DNA of 64,000 nt from Nannochloropsis salina CCMP1776 (GCA_004565275.1 SDOX01000021.1:1040230-1104229); one strand, 5' to 3'; shown: positions 1 to 15,400, numbered from the stretch's first letter. Notes: generated from the sequence alone by a model not told the origin. A program made the numbers and translations.

Positions 1-400
1 AACGTAGGTGCCGTTCGCGCGAAGTTATGAACCACAAAAAAGAGAAACGCGCGTTAAAATTTCAAAACACACTGTGGGAGCGATTTTGTAAAGCAAAGAA
101 TGTAAACCGACAGATTCTGCACTGCTTATGATTCTTTTAGACTGAACTGCACTTAGCGGTCATCTTGAAGTGCAAACTTTCACTCAGACGCATGACGAGC
201 TTTTCACATTGATCTGTGCACAGACCCTGGAAATATAGAAACTATATCTACATATATAGTTCACGTATGTAACTTGACGCCGGCAAGCCTTGCAGGCTGT
301 TTTTCTTCTCTTTCACATTACTTTATTCTGACAAAGACCGTAAACAAATTCACCGTGAAAAAACGTGGCCCTCATCTTTTCGTTTCCTTGCGTATTGAAT
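1..400. other. 3' flank of the sacsin-like gene
   Basis: AT-rich sequence downstream of the sacsin-like stop codon (gene on the minus strand). It probably holds its 3' UTR. I see no convincing coding region, RNA gene or repeat. Confidence 0.4.
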
Positions 401-3400
401 TCAGCGGTCAAAGAAATTGTTTGTGTGAAACGGAAAGAAGGATTTGATTGCTTCCCGACAAAAAGGGCAGACTCTGACGCTCTCTCGGCAGCTAGTACAT
501 GTGGTGTGCCCGCAAGGAGCGAGAATTTCATTCACATTTCGTTGAAAACAAATGTGACACTGAAAGGCTGATTTAATCGATTCAAGCTTCGCAGAGAGCT
601 CAAGTATCTCTTCCCGGACCGACTGGGTCTCATCGCGCGCTGACTCCAAGTCTCGCTGCAAACGGATATTACGAGCCAGTACCTCTTTTGCGTCTTCCTC
701 GAGCGTCAAATTTACGCGTGACAGTATATCGTCCACAGCAGCAAGAAGCTGATGACCCCCAACAGGAGCCGGAGAATCGATGGCTGTGATGTCCCTGGGA
801 CACAATGCCTTTTCGTTTTCCTCCTCTTTCACGTCTTGCAACAGGGGAAGCTTCGAAAGCTTGGCCTGAATTCTAAACCGCTCCGTTGCAGGCAAAGCTC
901 GATCATTTTCCGTTACAGAGTTCCCCTTCCTGGTGGCTGAAAAGGAGTAAACTTGCGTGGACAACATCTCTTGCACCTTGTTGAATGCCGTACGGATTAA
1001 CAAACGCCGTACTGAACCTTTATTACCTGCGGCCATGCCCGGACGCTCACTATCGTCCTCTGTTCCAGCATCTGACACAACAACTCCATATCGAAGAGTG
1101 TCCATTGAATCTTCCCCCTCTGTGACGAATGCATTGGCCGCATTTCGCTCCCCTGACTGCCAAGCCACAATTTCACCTTCAGTGTAGATGCGGAGAGGTC
1201 GAAAAATCAATCGTTGCCTGTCAATGTCAAGAAGACGCTGACCAGGAGCGCCGCGATGCATGTGTTGCGCCCGAATCTCATCCCGGGATTTCAAACGGAG
1301 AAGATTCATCACCTGGGAGATGTCTTCTGGTGGATATGTGCCCAGCAAAGCCGACATGGGGGCGACCAGCCATTCCTCATCCCGGCCGCCCAAATCGAAA
1401 ATTTGCGCTACAGCCAGCGCAAGGACGTATGCGGGCGCTATGGACGACGGTAGTGAAGTGACCACCAGCATTATAATACGGTTGGCACGGTCGACGTATT
1501 CGATAGAACCCTCCGATTGTGACGTGATGTCCTCCTCCTCGTCGCTTCCGTCATGCCGACGAAGAAAACGGGAGCGGAGTGCCCTCACAAATTTCACCTC
1601 AAAGCCTCTTAATGTTCCCTGAATTTTGTTTATCAAATCCTCGAGTGTAATAGAGTTCCGATCAGAGCCCTCGCTACACGGGGGCGAAAGCCGTGATGAA
1701 AGTAGAAATGTCCCTCTACTCGCAACACCTCGTTGCTGTTGCGTGAGCATGAGACACGCCAGAGCATGGGCAAATTCGTGGGAAGTTAGTGTGGCTGATA
1801 GCAATGCAGGGTCGCCAGTTGCGGTGGAAATAGTGCTGACGGTCTCAGGAACAAAATCAGTCTCAAGTTCCTCACGTACAACTTCAGAGATTCGAGATAC
1901 ACCAAAAAGCTGACACAACTCCTGCGATAAACGCGGGTGCACGACCCGCAAACGATGAGCGTGAACGCGACCGCGCAACCAGGATGCATCATCAGAGAGG
2001 ACCATATCCAAAGCCACAAGCACGGAGCGGTCATCTGGAAGACTTAGATTCAAGCTGTGAAGTAGCTCATTACCACATATCCCTCCCTCTCCTTTTCGCA
2101 GCCCATTCTGCTGCATCGACAAGGTGTCTGCCAACAATGTTACAATTTTCAGCACAGCCTCTAACTCGTTAGGATTCAGTGCGCAATTCCCGCATTCTCC
2201 TTGTACCTCCATTAATAGGGATGCATAATCCTGCACAGAAGGACTGACTCGCGTGCCCAGCGCTGTAAAAAGGGTGTCATACGCTCCAAAAGCTCGTGGA
2301 ACCTCGAACATAAATGGCGACAAGTCTTGTGTGAGGCGGAAATAAAGTCGAGCAGCCTTAACGAGACGGTTCCCAACAGGTACACATGGAACTTGTTTGA
2401 GCAAGCTGATGCTTTTGGGTGGAAGACCTTCCCAATGCTCTTCCAAGTACCTGAAAATGCTTTGAAAAACGACAGTCGGTGGTTCTCTATAGGTCCACCG
2501 GTCCAGTGCCGAGCATTCTCCATCATCAGGCAAAGCATCATCGGCGTAAACCATCGTCGCTCGCCTCGTTCTTGTTGGCATTGATATGCCCGTACACAAA
2601 TTTATGAGATGCTGTACGACCAGCTCGCAAGAGGGCGGTGATACAAGGCCTAAAGTTGACCAGCAGAGTTGGGGAGGTACCAAGTGTGGCAAAAGGACAG
2701 GTGCAATTGACCACACCAGGTTCCCATCCCTTGCGGGGGCAGCTTGTGCGAAACTGACCAGTTGGTACTTTCGGCTGGGAGCCATGAGCATGTCACCAAC
2801 TGGTTTGGCCTTCCCTGCGCCACTACTAGCCATTGCCCCTTGATATTGCTCTGAGGTTGTGCAAGAGCCCATCATGTCCAATCCAGGACGCTCTACTGGC
2901 ACGCAACGGATAGGAGCTAGCTCTCTGGTCAACCCTTTGTCAGCACATAGATCTCCATCTGGGGCCACAAAATACGCCATAAGCTTTGCAGCCTTCCACG
3001 CGGTAGCAAAGGGCAAGGGATCCAGGGAAGCAAGGTTCTCACATTGTTTTGCGCATTCCAAAAAGATTTTACCATCACATTTAGTCTTCAAGCCAAGCAC
3101 TCCCAAAATGGGAAGCCAGTCGCGGCTTCCGAATTCTCCCGGAGGAAAGACAGATGGTTTATCTTCAAAAACTTCCCGTAAGAGTTCATTTCGTGGATCC
3201 AAAAAGGCAGACGCCATAGCAAGATCGCCTTTCTCGGTTGCGATAAATTTGGCCGCTGTCAAGGCTTCTACCAATGCCGTATCAGAAGCCAGTTTTTCCG
3301 ATATCCACATATTTTTTATTAAATCGAGGACGCGGCTGCGCAACCCGGGATTCATCAAAGCCAAATCTGGAATCAACAATCGAGTTAAAATCTCGGTCTT

Positions 3401-6400
3401 TTTCAGAGTTGCAACGCCCAGGTCCTGGTACAGATCTTCGAGGGCCGTCTTCCGCTTGAGTACCTTGCACTCAGTCAAAGCGGGACAATTATCACAGCTA
3501 TTCACTTCGAACCTTGTCCTCTGCACAACCTCTGATCCTGGGCGGTCATTTAATTGACGAAACGATGTAGACATGTCGATAATCGCCATGATCTCATCCA
3601 AAAAGCGGTCGCGACCTATCTGCCGGTCGTCCAGAACGACATAGGGTCCGTTCTCTTGTACGAGCGGAACGCGATTTCCCGTTATTGTCTCGAAAAAGGG
3701 CAATTGTCGAAGCTTTTCCAACTCGGATGCTGTCAGCGCCGTAGCCACGTTGCCATCCTGACTTGAGGTGGTGCACCGCCGAATCATGTGATCTATCTCC
3801 GCTCCCGACAAATTGTCAAGCTTCAAACCCTCTTTAAAGACATGCATGCAGGTGATGATTGCGCGGGTCACATCGCGATTATCTGCGGTCACGAGCGAGT
3901 CGACCTCTGCCTTCGGGAAAAATGCCAGCTCCAGGAGCGGGGCTCGAGCACGGCTGAGAAGTCTCAACAACTCAAGTCTTTTCTCATGCTCAGCTTTGGT
4001 CATTGACACATGTCCCATTAAAGTATTCAGATGCTCTGACCTTCCCTCTTCGGCATCCTGAGACCCATCGGAAGCGTCTCTTTCATTCGTATTCTCCATG
4101 CGAACATTAGGATGATTCTGATTGGCAAGAACGCGTTCTTGCATCCCCTCCTCGGGGACATTTGCGGAAACAGGTGACAAAATCGGGCTTCCTGCATCCT
4201 GCGACTCGGCACTTTCCGAAAAAGATGAGGAGGGAATGCCTGGTGCAGGCGAATTTCCGCCGACAGAAGAGACTCGTTCCCCATGCGAATTTCGGTTGAG
4301 AAGCATTTCCTCACAAGCCCGCGACAAGTTCTCCAGGTCCTCCATGTCTAGGCAGATGTCACGGGGGTGAGATTTAAGCGATTTATTACGGGCCAGAGCT
4401 TCTTCACCGACAGTCACGGTCTTCGAAAGGAAGGCCACGTCAGCACTAATTTGATTACTTTCACAAGTCCGCATAGCACTTCTGGATGCTTCGGCATCTT
4501 GAGCCTCTAAGTCAGCCCGTAGTCGTGTGTCACAAAAGTCTGGCAAAAGGCGAAGCACGTGTAAGGACAGCACGCAAGAGACCAGTTCGATGCTTCCTCG
4601 ACGTGGGGAGGTGCCAGCCGCTGTGCTGTTGCATATCGGCACTAAGGGCCACGATGCCAGCAACTCAGTTGCCTGCGCCAATGGCATCTCCCGCCAAAAG
4701 CGATAGAACCACAAAGGAGTCAAGGGATAAGGGATACGATCCCAATCAATCTGCAAACGGACCAAGTTTTTCCATGAGGGTGGCAGTATTGTGTCAAGAT
4801 TGGATGCCAAGTCTTGAGGGTTGAATTTGCGAAAGCCCACAGCGGCTAAAAAGTCGGGTTCGACCTTCAATTTCCCCAAACATTCCACCGTTCGACTTGC
4901 AATGAATTTGTTCTTGCAATGAGGAAGAAGAGACTTTTGCGCATCATTGCCCAGGATGTACCCACCGGTCTTACTTTTCAATGAAGGAACTTGGACGACT
5001 GATCCATCCTCTAAAAGCAGCAGTGGTAGGCCTGCTAAATCACTCCAACGACTACGGCAGACAGTCAATCCTTCTGCTTCTACATGTGTAGTTAGACAGT
5101 CGCTAAGGCAATATACGAGCAACTCCAAAGCTAGGGTAGGCTTGGAAATGATTTCTTGATATATCTGTAGGGATGAAGAATGAAGCTTTCGTCGAAGAAG
5201 AGCTGGAGTTACCTCTTTGATGGCACATTGCCTATCTTGGAGCTCGCGGGCCACTCGGTAAGGAATATTGAATAGTGGGAATAATTTGCCCACAAATGAC
5301 TCAAGTTCCGGGCTGCCTACTTCGTTGTTGAAAAAGAAGGCATCTCCGACCTTTACAAATCGCCCCGAGGTCCTGTTGCCCCTGCTGTCAAGGCCTTTCT
5401 TGCTTCCTGGAGGCTGCTGATCCAACAAAAAGTACGATCCATTTCCCAGACGGTCGTATAAACCGGAAGCTCGCACCCGCCCTCGCAACCGTTTGGCAAC
5501 GTCATTCAAATACGGCCAGTACTCATACAGCCCTCTTCCACAGCCGTCAGCCTGTAGTGTCAGCTCCCGCAGCGATGCCATCAATGCCGGGATAACTTCG
5601 TCACAGAGTGTGCTCATAAGTGCATTGTTCCATTTCAAGCACAGAGTCAACTTCTCCACACCATTACATCGCCACACACTTCCACCTGACACACCACTCA
5701 CACGACCTGTGGACCCACGTTCTTTCAAAATAGGCTGCAACGCGTCGCACAAAAAGAATGGCGCATTCACGTGACAAGGAAAACCCAAATCACTGCCCGT
5801 GTCAGATACAGAATATGCGCGACCAGGACGGGACGCCGACCACCGATCTCCTTTCCCATGAGGAATATCATAATGTCGTACTTCTAGACGGGCAGCCGCC
5901 GAAACGAGCGGAAGCAATGGCTTATCAGAAATAATCCGTGAAGCTTCGGACATGGCAGCCTCTCGGGAGGCTCCGTGTGCCAATGTATCAAGCAAAAGCC
6001 ATTGCTCCCGCCACGGTTGTTTGTCTCCCGCCTCACATGCTAACTCCACGACTTGTATATCCATGGGTGCAGGATTGCCGCCCTTCCACAGGTGAGATAG
6101 CCTGAATCTCCGCCAATCTTTGTTTTCCAACAGTTTGCGGCGTTCTCGATGTAGCACTGCCACAGATGGGTCGATGAGTGTAGTGCACATGAGTGGATGT
6201 GAGACGGTAGCGTCCCTTGACCACTTTGCAGCAGAGATTGTCTTCAGACTCAAGCTGAACAAAAGTGAAGCTGGGGCCGAATCCGAAATCCGAGACAACG
6301 TAGGTTCCAATTCATTTAGGACAGGAACCAGGGAGGATAATGCTGATTCATATAGTCGTAAGGGACAACGAAAGACGGTGCCTGTGAAGCAGAAGGAGGA

Positions 6401-9400
6401 ATCCTCCGATAGGCACCCCTTATCTTCGATTGAAGTCCATGAAGGCAAACTCATGAACGGGGCAAATTGATCCAAAAAGCGTGTATGAAGATTTTGGCCC
6501 CTCAAGGTGTACCTTCGCGCAATAGGCTCCTGCTCTTTTTCCCGTTGGGGTGAGGATGATTTACGTCGCGTTCCCTCTACATTGTGCTGCTCTGTTTCTT
6601 GAGAATCTTGGTGCCGTAGACGCTCCACTTCGACTTCCGACACAAGGTGCGAGCCACATGGATCAAAAAGGACGAATTGATCACCGCTCAAAACCTGCAA
6701 CACGTCAGTCAAGTGGAAAAGGGAGCAAAGGCCGAGCCCAGCAACCGGCCATCCATATCCACCACTTGACCTGTCTTCCTCTTGCAGTTTCTGTTCGAGC
6801 CGTCTTGACTGCTGGTGTTGAAATTGCTGCTCCTGATCCGTATTGCAAGGAGAATCTCTCCCACCCATACCGCGAAGGTGACTCGAAGCGCCGTGGTAAG
6901 ATCCCCCCAGGGGCGCTTTTGGCGAGGGAGGGTACGGCCGAATAATTGGACGGTTTCTTAGCCTAGAAGGGGAGGTCAGCCGGATCAAATCATCAAAGCC
7001 AAGCACTACATCTTTGAGGTGTATAATTAAGGCTGGACCTTGTGTTTCGGCTAACCGCGGGTGCAGCAGGCTCTCTTTCTTGTGCTCGCGCTCGTCCAAA
7101 AGCATCTCAAGCCCCGGGCAGCCAACATCGTCAGCCAACTCGACCAGGTCCATTATGGCCCGATACCCTAACTCCGCCGTGATTCTGCTTCTCCCCTCGT
7201 CCTGAGAGGCATGGAGGAGTGTCGGTGTCAAAATGGAAAGAATATCCTGCGAGCGTGCACAGGGAATGGATGCCATGACGCCTTGTATGGCTAGAAGCGC
7301 CTCTCGCAAGCTTCGCGCACCCAATGACCGCGCCATGTCTTTTTTCACATCTCCATGGACGAATTTCAAATTAAGTTGACCTTGTGGCATGGCCGCGAGA
7401 AGCCAAGGAGCGTCCCCAAAACAAAGTTCGTCGATTCGGTGCATAGTGCCGTCCTCCGCAGGGGCATAGACAGTCATGCCATCTTCTTGCAGGGCCTTAG
7501 TCCGTTCGTCGATAGGAGTCTTGTACAAAGCATTTAACAGAGCCAAAGATTGCATCAGATCCGCGCTAGAGAGAGGGACGTCTCGCCCGGCCGAAACATA
7601 CATAGCCTCGAGTGCCTTCGCTATATCCTGAGGAGTAAAGCTTTCTTGTACCCCCAGCAGACGCAAAAGCGGCGCAAACATTTCAAGTTCGGGAGGAACC
7701 TTTACTAAGTAGGGTCGAGCATTAGTGGGCGCACAAAAGGCGACCCGCGTTGTTGGTAAAAACTCATCCCCCACCCAAATCCAGGCACGGCCACTTATAA
7801 TTTTGAGGACCGTGTCAAAATCTTCGCGCAAGCGTGGGATGGTATGGTGGTCACTTTTTGGAATCGTTGGCGAGGATGGCCCCTCAACGTCACTTGCTTG
7901 TATCACTATCTCGTCTTGCAAAGCCTTGTATATATCAGGAACGCACTTATTTAGAATAAGACGGAAATTCCCAGACCTTCCATTTTCGAATGCCACCGAC
8001 AGGCCGACCAGCTGATGAGCCAATAATATGGGGTCAAGAACGTCATCCCACCCCAGCGCCTGCCTCAAAAGTGGGCTGCTAACATCGATTTCGGCTATCC
8101 CTTTGCGCAAAGAGCATTGCCACATCTCAGACTGTGGTCGCGTCTGACAGGGCGGCAATACAACAGGCAGAGCCGCACGCGAGGAAGATGACGAGCAGGG
8201 CCAAGGGAGTGACGGATGCAGGGGTGCTTGCCGCACAGGAACCCAAGATGGAGCTCGCAATGCCACCACGAAAGTTCTAGGAAGAGTCACGCAAGAGTGG
8301 TAGTGACAGAGCCCTGACGATGATGCTGGTCCGCCTGAAGACTCATTTAGGTCATCGTTGACATCATCAAACGCATCATCTTCCTCATCAAAGCCAGACC
8401 TTTCTCTTTCCATATAATCCTCTGCCAATTCTTCAATGTGATGATCTAAGAATCGCATGAGGTCCCTCCCACGCTTTACTGCCCGTTCTCTTTCGCCCAA
8501 CCCAGCCATGGATGCGATAGAAGTGGCACTAAGTATAATGCCATGCAAAGATAGAGAGGCTTTGAGGCCAAGCTCCCGAAGGCGAGGAATTATTTCAGGG
8601 GTACAGAGGGCTGGCGCAGGAAAAGCATCTCTATCAAGCAAATTTTCCAATCCTCCCTGCATAGGCTCATACAACTCACAAGCTCGTCTTAATTCCGCTA
8701 CAGGTAAAGCACCGTTGGGAACGAAAGCCATAACCTTCAATTCTTCCAGAAAGGCCTCCCCGTCAGCCCCTTTGTCTTGAGCAAGATGAGGCAAGTTTAG
8801 GAGCATTTTTAAAATTGCACCGTCTCGGACAGTGGCAGGGATTGAGTTCAAGGCTCCCAAAACGTGTTTCCGATAAAATTTGGCCATCGGTAAAGGATTT
8901 ACTCCAAGGAAGTGTAGAAGTGTCGAGTCCTCCTGAGTATTTGTGCGAATAAAGGTAGCAGAACCTGTATCGAGCAGAAGTGGGTCAACTCCTTCAGGCG
9001 GTAACCAGTGTTCAGGAGACGTCAGTGCACAGAATGCTGCCATGGGTGGAAGTGACTGATCAATTCTCTTCTGTCCCTGCGAGAGCTCTTGTCCTTCGTA
9101 TGATTCATAGATGGGCAAAGCTCGCAAAGCCTGCACTACAGAATCAGTCGATCCCAACACGCTGTTCGCACCTTCTCTTTCACGTACAACCATCTCTATT
9201 TGTCTTGCGTCCCCAAAAAATGTTCGTAGTGCTCGGCGACCGGCGGTACCCACGCATGAAAAGAGCATACCCACAGACGACCCAAGCTTTTGACGGTCAC
9301 AGCATTTTGCTAGCAATTCTAGCACCTCCAGCGTATTGAGGTTTTTGACCACTGCTTTACTTTCTGGTGCCATGAAAATTGGACCAGCCGTCTCCGGAAG

Positions 9401-12400
9401 TATCCTCTGGTTGACAACACAGATGCCAAGGCTTGCTAGCGCCCGTTCCAGCTTTGCGATACCGTCGGATGAGGACGGGAGCATGTTCTGCGTCATGTAT
9501 AAAAGCGGTAGAGAAGGGTCAATGCGGACGAGCATCGATCCTAAGGATCGTTCCCGAAGAATTGGGAGAACGGGCCAATTTCCACAGACGCTGGCGATGT
9601 CCTGAACGGCTATTGTTGGCATGGACTTAGAGCTTTGCTCGCGATCTCTCACGGAAACCCCGCTAATGCCAGTAACGGTACTATTGGACATCATCGTTTT
9701 TGCTCCGATGGATTGGGGTGATTGCATACATGAGCTCTTACTGTTGGCTACAAGGCCACGCGAATTCGCGAGATATGACCACAATCTGTAAATCCATTCG
9801 CTGTCAGGCACCACACGACCACCCAACATGTCGCCGGGATTCCAGGGGACTTCGCACATTTCTTCAAAGACCGGTGGCAGGATTTCAAACAGAAGACTTT
9901 CGATGTTCGTCGGTGAAAGATGAAAGACGTTCGTATTTCGAATGAGGGCGACATTATAGAAGAGCGCGGCGACCTTAGGCAACAAACGCTCTCGCTCCAC
10001 CACCAACACGTGTTGTCCGTGCATGAATAGGCCCCGTTCCTCTTCTTCCGCCACAAAGTATATAGGTGGTTTCCTCTTTCTGTCAGGTGACCTTTGATCG
10101 ACTGTGTTGAGACGAGACACCGCGAAATAGCCCAACGTTCCATCGGCTAAGGGGACAAGCGGCAAACCGTCCAGCGGCGTCAGATCTCCTTTTTCCACCA
10201 AGTCGCTAGAACAGTATCCAAGCAGTATTTGAGCATCCCCTTGTGTCGCAGGCCAAGAATCACGTAAAACTCCTCCATTTGTCGGATTTCCAGCGTTTGT
10301 AGACAGATTCCTCGCCTCCCATACGAGCCTCCGGACGAGACTGGGGCACATCTCACTGTGACAACATTCCTCCGCCACCAGCATACGTTTCAAAGACTCG
10401 GGGACACGGACTACACAAAACCCTCGCGTCAGGAGGACATTGCACAAATGTGCTGTAGTTCGATCTGTGTCATCCTCTACTTGATAGTCTTGTGGTATAT
10501 CTGCCAACATGGCGCTTTGGCAAGGTGTCCAAGTACCACCACCGATATCTGACCACAAGAGGGGAAGGGGCGCGGCCAAACGATAGAATTGCCTTACTAG
10601 CACCTGAAAGTGTGCGGGAACCGCCTGACCAAGCGGGAAAAGGTTATAGTAGAATTGTAATCGCGACTTTTCATGCTTATTGTCATCAGCGGGACCCAAA
10701 AGTTGACCAATGCAGTGTACCAATTGGACGTACAATGGCGCCACAACATCTTGCAGCAAAGCCTGGTTCCAATCTGACCGCAATTTTCCATCACCTGTCA
10801 TGTCTCCCCCCGCCCATATGTCCCGGCGATTGCTTGATAGTTCAAAGCTACCATTAAAAAAGCATGGGAGTCCAGAGTCGACAGGAAGAGGCAAAAAACA
10901 GAAAACTTGCCCACGTTTTGGGACCACCTCCACGAGACGTCGCGGACCGTAATTATCCTTAGCATCACAGTTTAAACTTGAGAGAGTAGACTGACGAGTG
11001 TATACATGAGCAGCGACTCCACCAAAAGGGATCAATTTCAGATGCCGGTGTTTCGCATCCACCGCCATTGCCAAAGCCGCACCACCACCTAGTCCCGCAA
11101 ACACCAGATACTCATCTATACGCCGTACCCTGGAGGAAATAGGACAACCCAAAAAATCAGAGTCGCCGTCTTCATATTGCACCTCCATGAGCTGCTTTGA
11201 TCGTGGTAGGTGAAGGGTTGGGGTCGATGCCAATTTGGCATGAAATGCTTCCTTGCTTAGAGGAGCTCGAGAAGGACCAGTCATAAAAGCCGATATTTCC
11301 GCCCAAGTTTCTCTAGCGTCCATCGATCGGCTCGCGCGATAAAGCAGCTTGGGCTCGGGTTCAGCTTTCAGACTGTTGTCGGTGGCGCCAGGCTTCAAAG
11401 TCAGATCGTCGACTTCATGAGCTGCGTACACTTCGATGTTATCGACATTGCGCAGAAAGAGGAGGAAACGAGAGATGCTTTCTTTGAAAGATACTAGAAG
11501 TTGTTGAATTGTCGTTGAATCATATTGAGATTTACTTATTTCCGATTGCCGCGCCAGATCTGCGGTTCGCAGGGGGAAGCGGAAAAGAGTGCCAGAAAAT
11601 GTCTCCTGAAGTGTACAGCCAAACACCGTGTAGGGTTCAAATTGGTGAGGAAAGTGTGACAAAAGATCGGTATCTACGAAACGAATCTTGATTCCTGGTT
11701 GTTGACGCGTTGCTCCAGGAAGAAACTTGACATGAGGGTCGAATATGACGAGATGCTCCCCAGAGACGAACGACGGCAAGTCCGTGCTATGATAAACGGC
11801 ATTAACTCCTAGACCAAATCGCCCGGTCGAATTCTGCTTATCTAACTTTGAGGCTTGACCAATGCGGGCAATGTTTTGAAAATCCTGTGGTGAGAAAATG
11901 GCATCGTTGTAGAAATACAGCGCTGGGCCCTGCCAGTCCGCCATCTTCTGACCCAAGAGTGAGGACGTCCCATAGCGGCGCTCACTGTACAAGACACGCA
12001 CAGTGGATGCCCCAGCGTCATCCGCATTTTGGATCAACTCACTCAAGATGCTTGGTCCTTCCGGATACAGTTCCAAAATGTGTCGAAGCCGACTTGTCAG
12101 TGCCTCTGATTGACCGAATGCCTCCGCCTCTGCACCAGACAGTCCGAAATCCATCGTGTCTGCGTGCGTCTCCATCAGCAGCCTCCGCACCGAGCGGATA
12201 CCCAGCTTCTCGCCGGTGACAGAAGAAATCTTAGGATGAGCATATCGGATATCAGGTCGGCGTTGAATTTTCTTGGAAAGCCATGGAGCGTCGTCGTAGA
12301 CCAAGTCTGTTGCCCTGGCCAACTTGCCTCCCTCGTCCGGGGCAAATATTTCCCAGTTCGAAACTTGGATGATCTCGTCACTCAAGCGCTGCACCAACGT

Positions 12401-15400
12401 AATGGCGAGCTCTAATTGAGCAGGTGTGAGACATACGTTCTCGGACCTGCTTAAATTCGTATTCCTGTCTGGTACAATCCAAGTCTGAGTAGATTCGCAG
12501 CGAGTTGCATATGTTTCTGCCGCCATCATCTGCAACACGCTCACAAAGTCGCTGGGTCCAAAAGAGGCCCTGACACCAAGCTCCTTGAAGAGCGGGGCGA
12601 AGCACACCAGATCAGGTGGGACACTGTAAAGGTACGGTGTAGCGTTGACTTGAGAAGCAAAAGCTACTTGCTGGGCCTCAACGAAGCGGTTGCCCACAAA
12701 AACCCATGGCCCGGTCAAATGCCGACGAAGTTCGCTTTCTATAACACTTGGGTTGTGTAGTGAAGCACTTAGTTTCTGATAAATTACGGGTACGACGGAA
12801 GAGATTGCCTGCTGCATATTCTGTACCGCATTGTCAGCTCCACGGCGGCATGCCTCCCCAATCTTTCCGTTCGCATTTGCGGTCCATGCACCCATGTCCT
12901 TATGACCTTCCGTCTCAGAATAAGCATGAAAATTCTCAGCTATTGCTACAAGCTGTCGAGCCAGAACTGATAAAGGTAACGGCGTCTTCCAACCGAAAGC
13001 AGTTTTCACCAGCTCTGACACGAACGTCTCAGGAGGAATAATGCCGAACAATGTTGAGCTGTACCACATATCTTCGCTCAAACGCGCTTGCGAAGGCGCT
13101 ACAAGCGCTCTCGATACGACTTTATCAGAGCTCTTCTTGCTATCAGAATTGACGGTGGTACTCGTCGTCCGCCATGGCAAATAAGGAAAAGGTTTACTCG
13201 CGAGCACAGGGACCCAAGCGATCGCATGTAACTCCGAGACCATGAGCCCTCGTTTTCGTTCGTCCTCATCCAACCGCTCTTGTCGTGCCTTTTCTTCGGT
13301 ACGTCCTGCCTCGTTAAAAAGGCTCAAAGCTCGCGAAAACAGTCCGGCGGAGGAGGGTTTGCGGCGGCGACCTCGCTCTACTTCCTGCTCTCGAATCGGT
13401 ACAAAAAATCTTTCTGCGTTCTGATTTAGAAAAAGAAACAATGTCTCCGCTCGCAACAAAGCTTGTACCTCTGATTCTCGGAGCTGAGCTTGATCATGCG
13501 TTGATCGAGCAATCCGTAACACGTCTTCAAAGTGGAGAGAGGATCGAAGCCCAAGCCGCCGGAGAATGGGCAAAATGTCGGGTCTGGCGAAATCAACTTG
13601 AGGGAAGAACTCTTCACCCATCAATATCGCCAAGTCTTCTACTTCTGGATCGTACATCTCTTGGCAGCGAGCTACCTTCCCTAATGTATTCGGTACAAAA
13701 TTTAATTGCTCAAGCGCAGGCAAAAAGCGGGAGTTTGCCTGAACGAGGCTCGGAAAGTCATTGAGAACCAAATCAAGCATGGCCTGTGCCCGAAGCGCTG
13801 GCTCGAAGGTCGAGAAGTACGGGAAAAAATGGTCCAGCAAAAAAATGACCTTAGAAACAGTCTGTGCGTCAAGCTTCTTCGCCAGCGCACACTGCAATGT
13901 GTCGATACCGCTGCCTTTCTCCTCAAGCCAATCCTCCGAAGTATCCTCAATTCTCAAAAAACGTGTCGTCAGAAGTTTTTCGAACGGTCGGAGGACGGAA
14001 GGACAGATACCTTCAAGGAGATACAAAGGCTTGGACTTGAGCGGCATATAAGCTTTCTTCCCCTCAAGTCCACCATAGACAGGAAAAATTGGCAAAGTAG
14101 CTATCAAATCCATGTCTGACTGCGTCAGATCGCTTAGCGGCTCCGACACCAGTATAGCACGCAAAGAGGAGAAAGATTCAGTAGCTTGGGACGCCAGCGT
14201 CTGGACAAGAAATCGGCCGAAGGCTGCGTGTGTTTGGAACTGCTTCTGTTGCTGTTGCGGTTGTGAGCTTGACTGCTGAGCAGAAATGAGTCGCAAGCAC
14301 TCAAGTACACCTGCTCTTCCATATGCATGTGCATAGCCCTTTAAGGCGGCTATAAGTTTAGCTTCTCCAATTACGGTAGACAGCTCTTCATGGACTGTGA
14401 GAACACCCAGCTCTCGCAGGCTTGTGAGGAGGGCAACAGAAATCTTACCCGGGACAGAAGGCAGTATCAGCACTGGTTGCTTCCGGGAGAGACTGACAAC
14501 ACACCTCTCATTGCAGGGTAATAATGGCAAATTGTCGGCAAAGGTGCTAAAATCAGGTACCTTGTTTAAAAAATACTGCCATAAGCGTAAGAACCACCCC
14601 AGAGCTGGCGCATCCCAGGCCCCATCAGTCTCAGGCTGCGTTTTTGGGTACTCTTCTCCATTCCACGTCACGCGTGCTACGTTGCGCCATGCGACAGGAA
14701 GAACATACCGGAGAAGTGCAGGCAAATGTGTAGCGGTAAGATTGCGCACATTCAAGACTTTTTGGACCTTGCCGGCTTGTAAAATTGATCGGGCCTTGTC
14801 CGGGAGCTCGGCAAAATTGAGAAGCCTGGAAGCTACAGGTGCAAACAATCTAATTTCCTCACAGACTTCCTTTCGTACATCGTGCTCGGCTTTCTCCACC
14901 GTTATTAAAGTTTCGCCGGCCACATCCGTCGTTGGGATGATACCTAAAACCAAGTCGCCGAGCTCGAAGGGATCCCCAGATTGTTCCACCTTTTCTCGCT
15001 GCTCCATAGCATGAGCTAACGCCCGATCCACGTTTCCTCCGCCTATTCGACACGCCTGCAAACAAAGCCCCACAGGAAATCCCATGCTAAGGAGTTGTGA
15101 TATCTCCTTCTGTTGGTGATCAAGTACTAGTGTGTACGAGACAATCGTCCGGGGCCCTGCAAGTGCGTCTGCCACAGGAAGAAATGGCAATCCGTCCAGC
15201 TCCGTAAAAGATTGTTCGGACAGGTCTGAAAGACAGTAGCGCAAAAGAAATAGCACTGCTTCCCTTGTTTTTAATGCCGGATGACTATCACAAGGGTTCG
15301 TAGGTGCGGTGGTCGAAGAGGCAGGAGTACGAAAATGAGTGCGGACAAAGGCAGGCGTGGCTATGCGAGCTACGACTTTGCGTTTCTCTAAGACCTCGTG

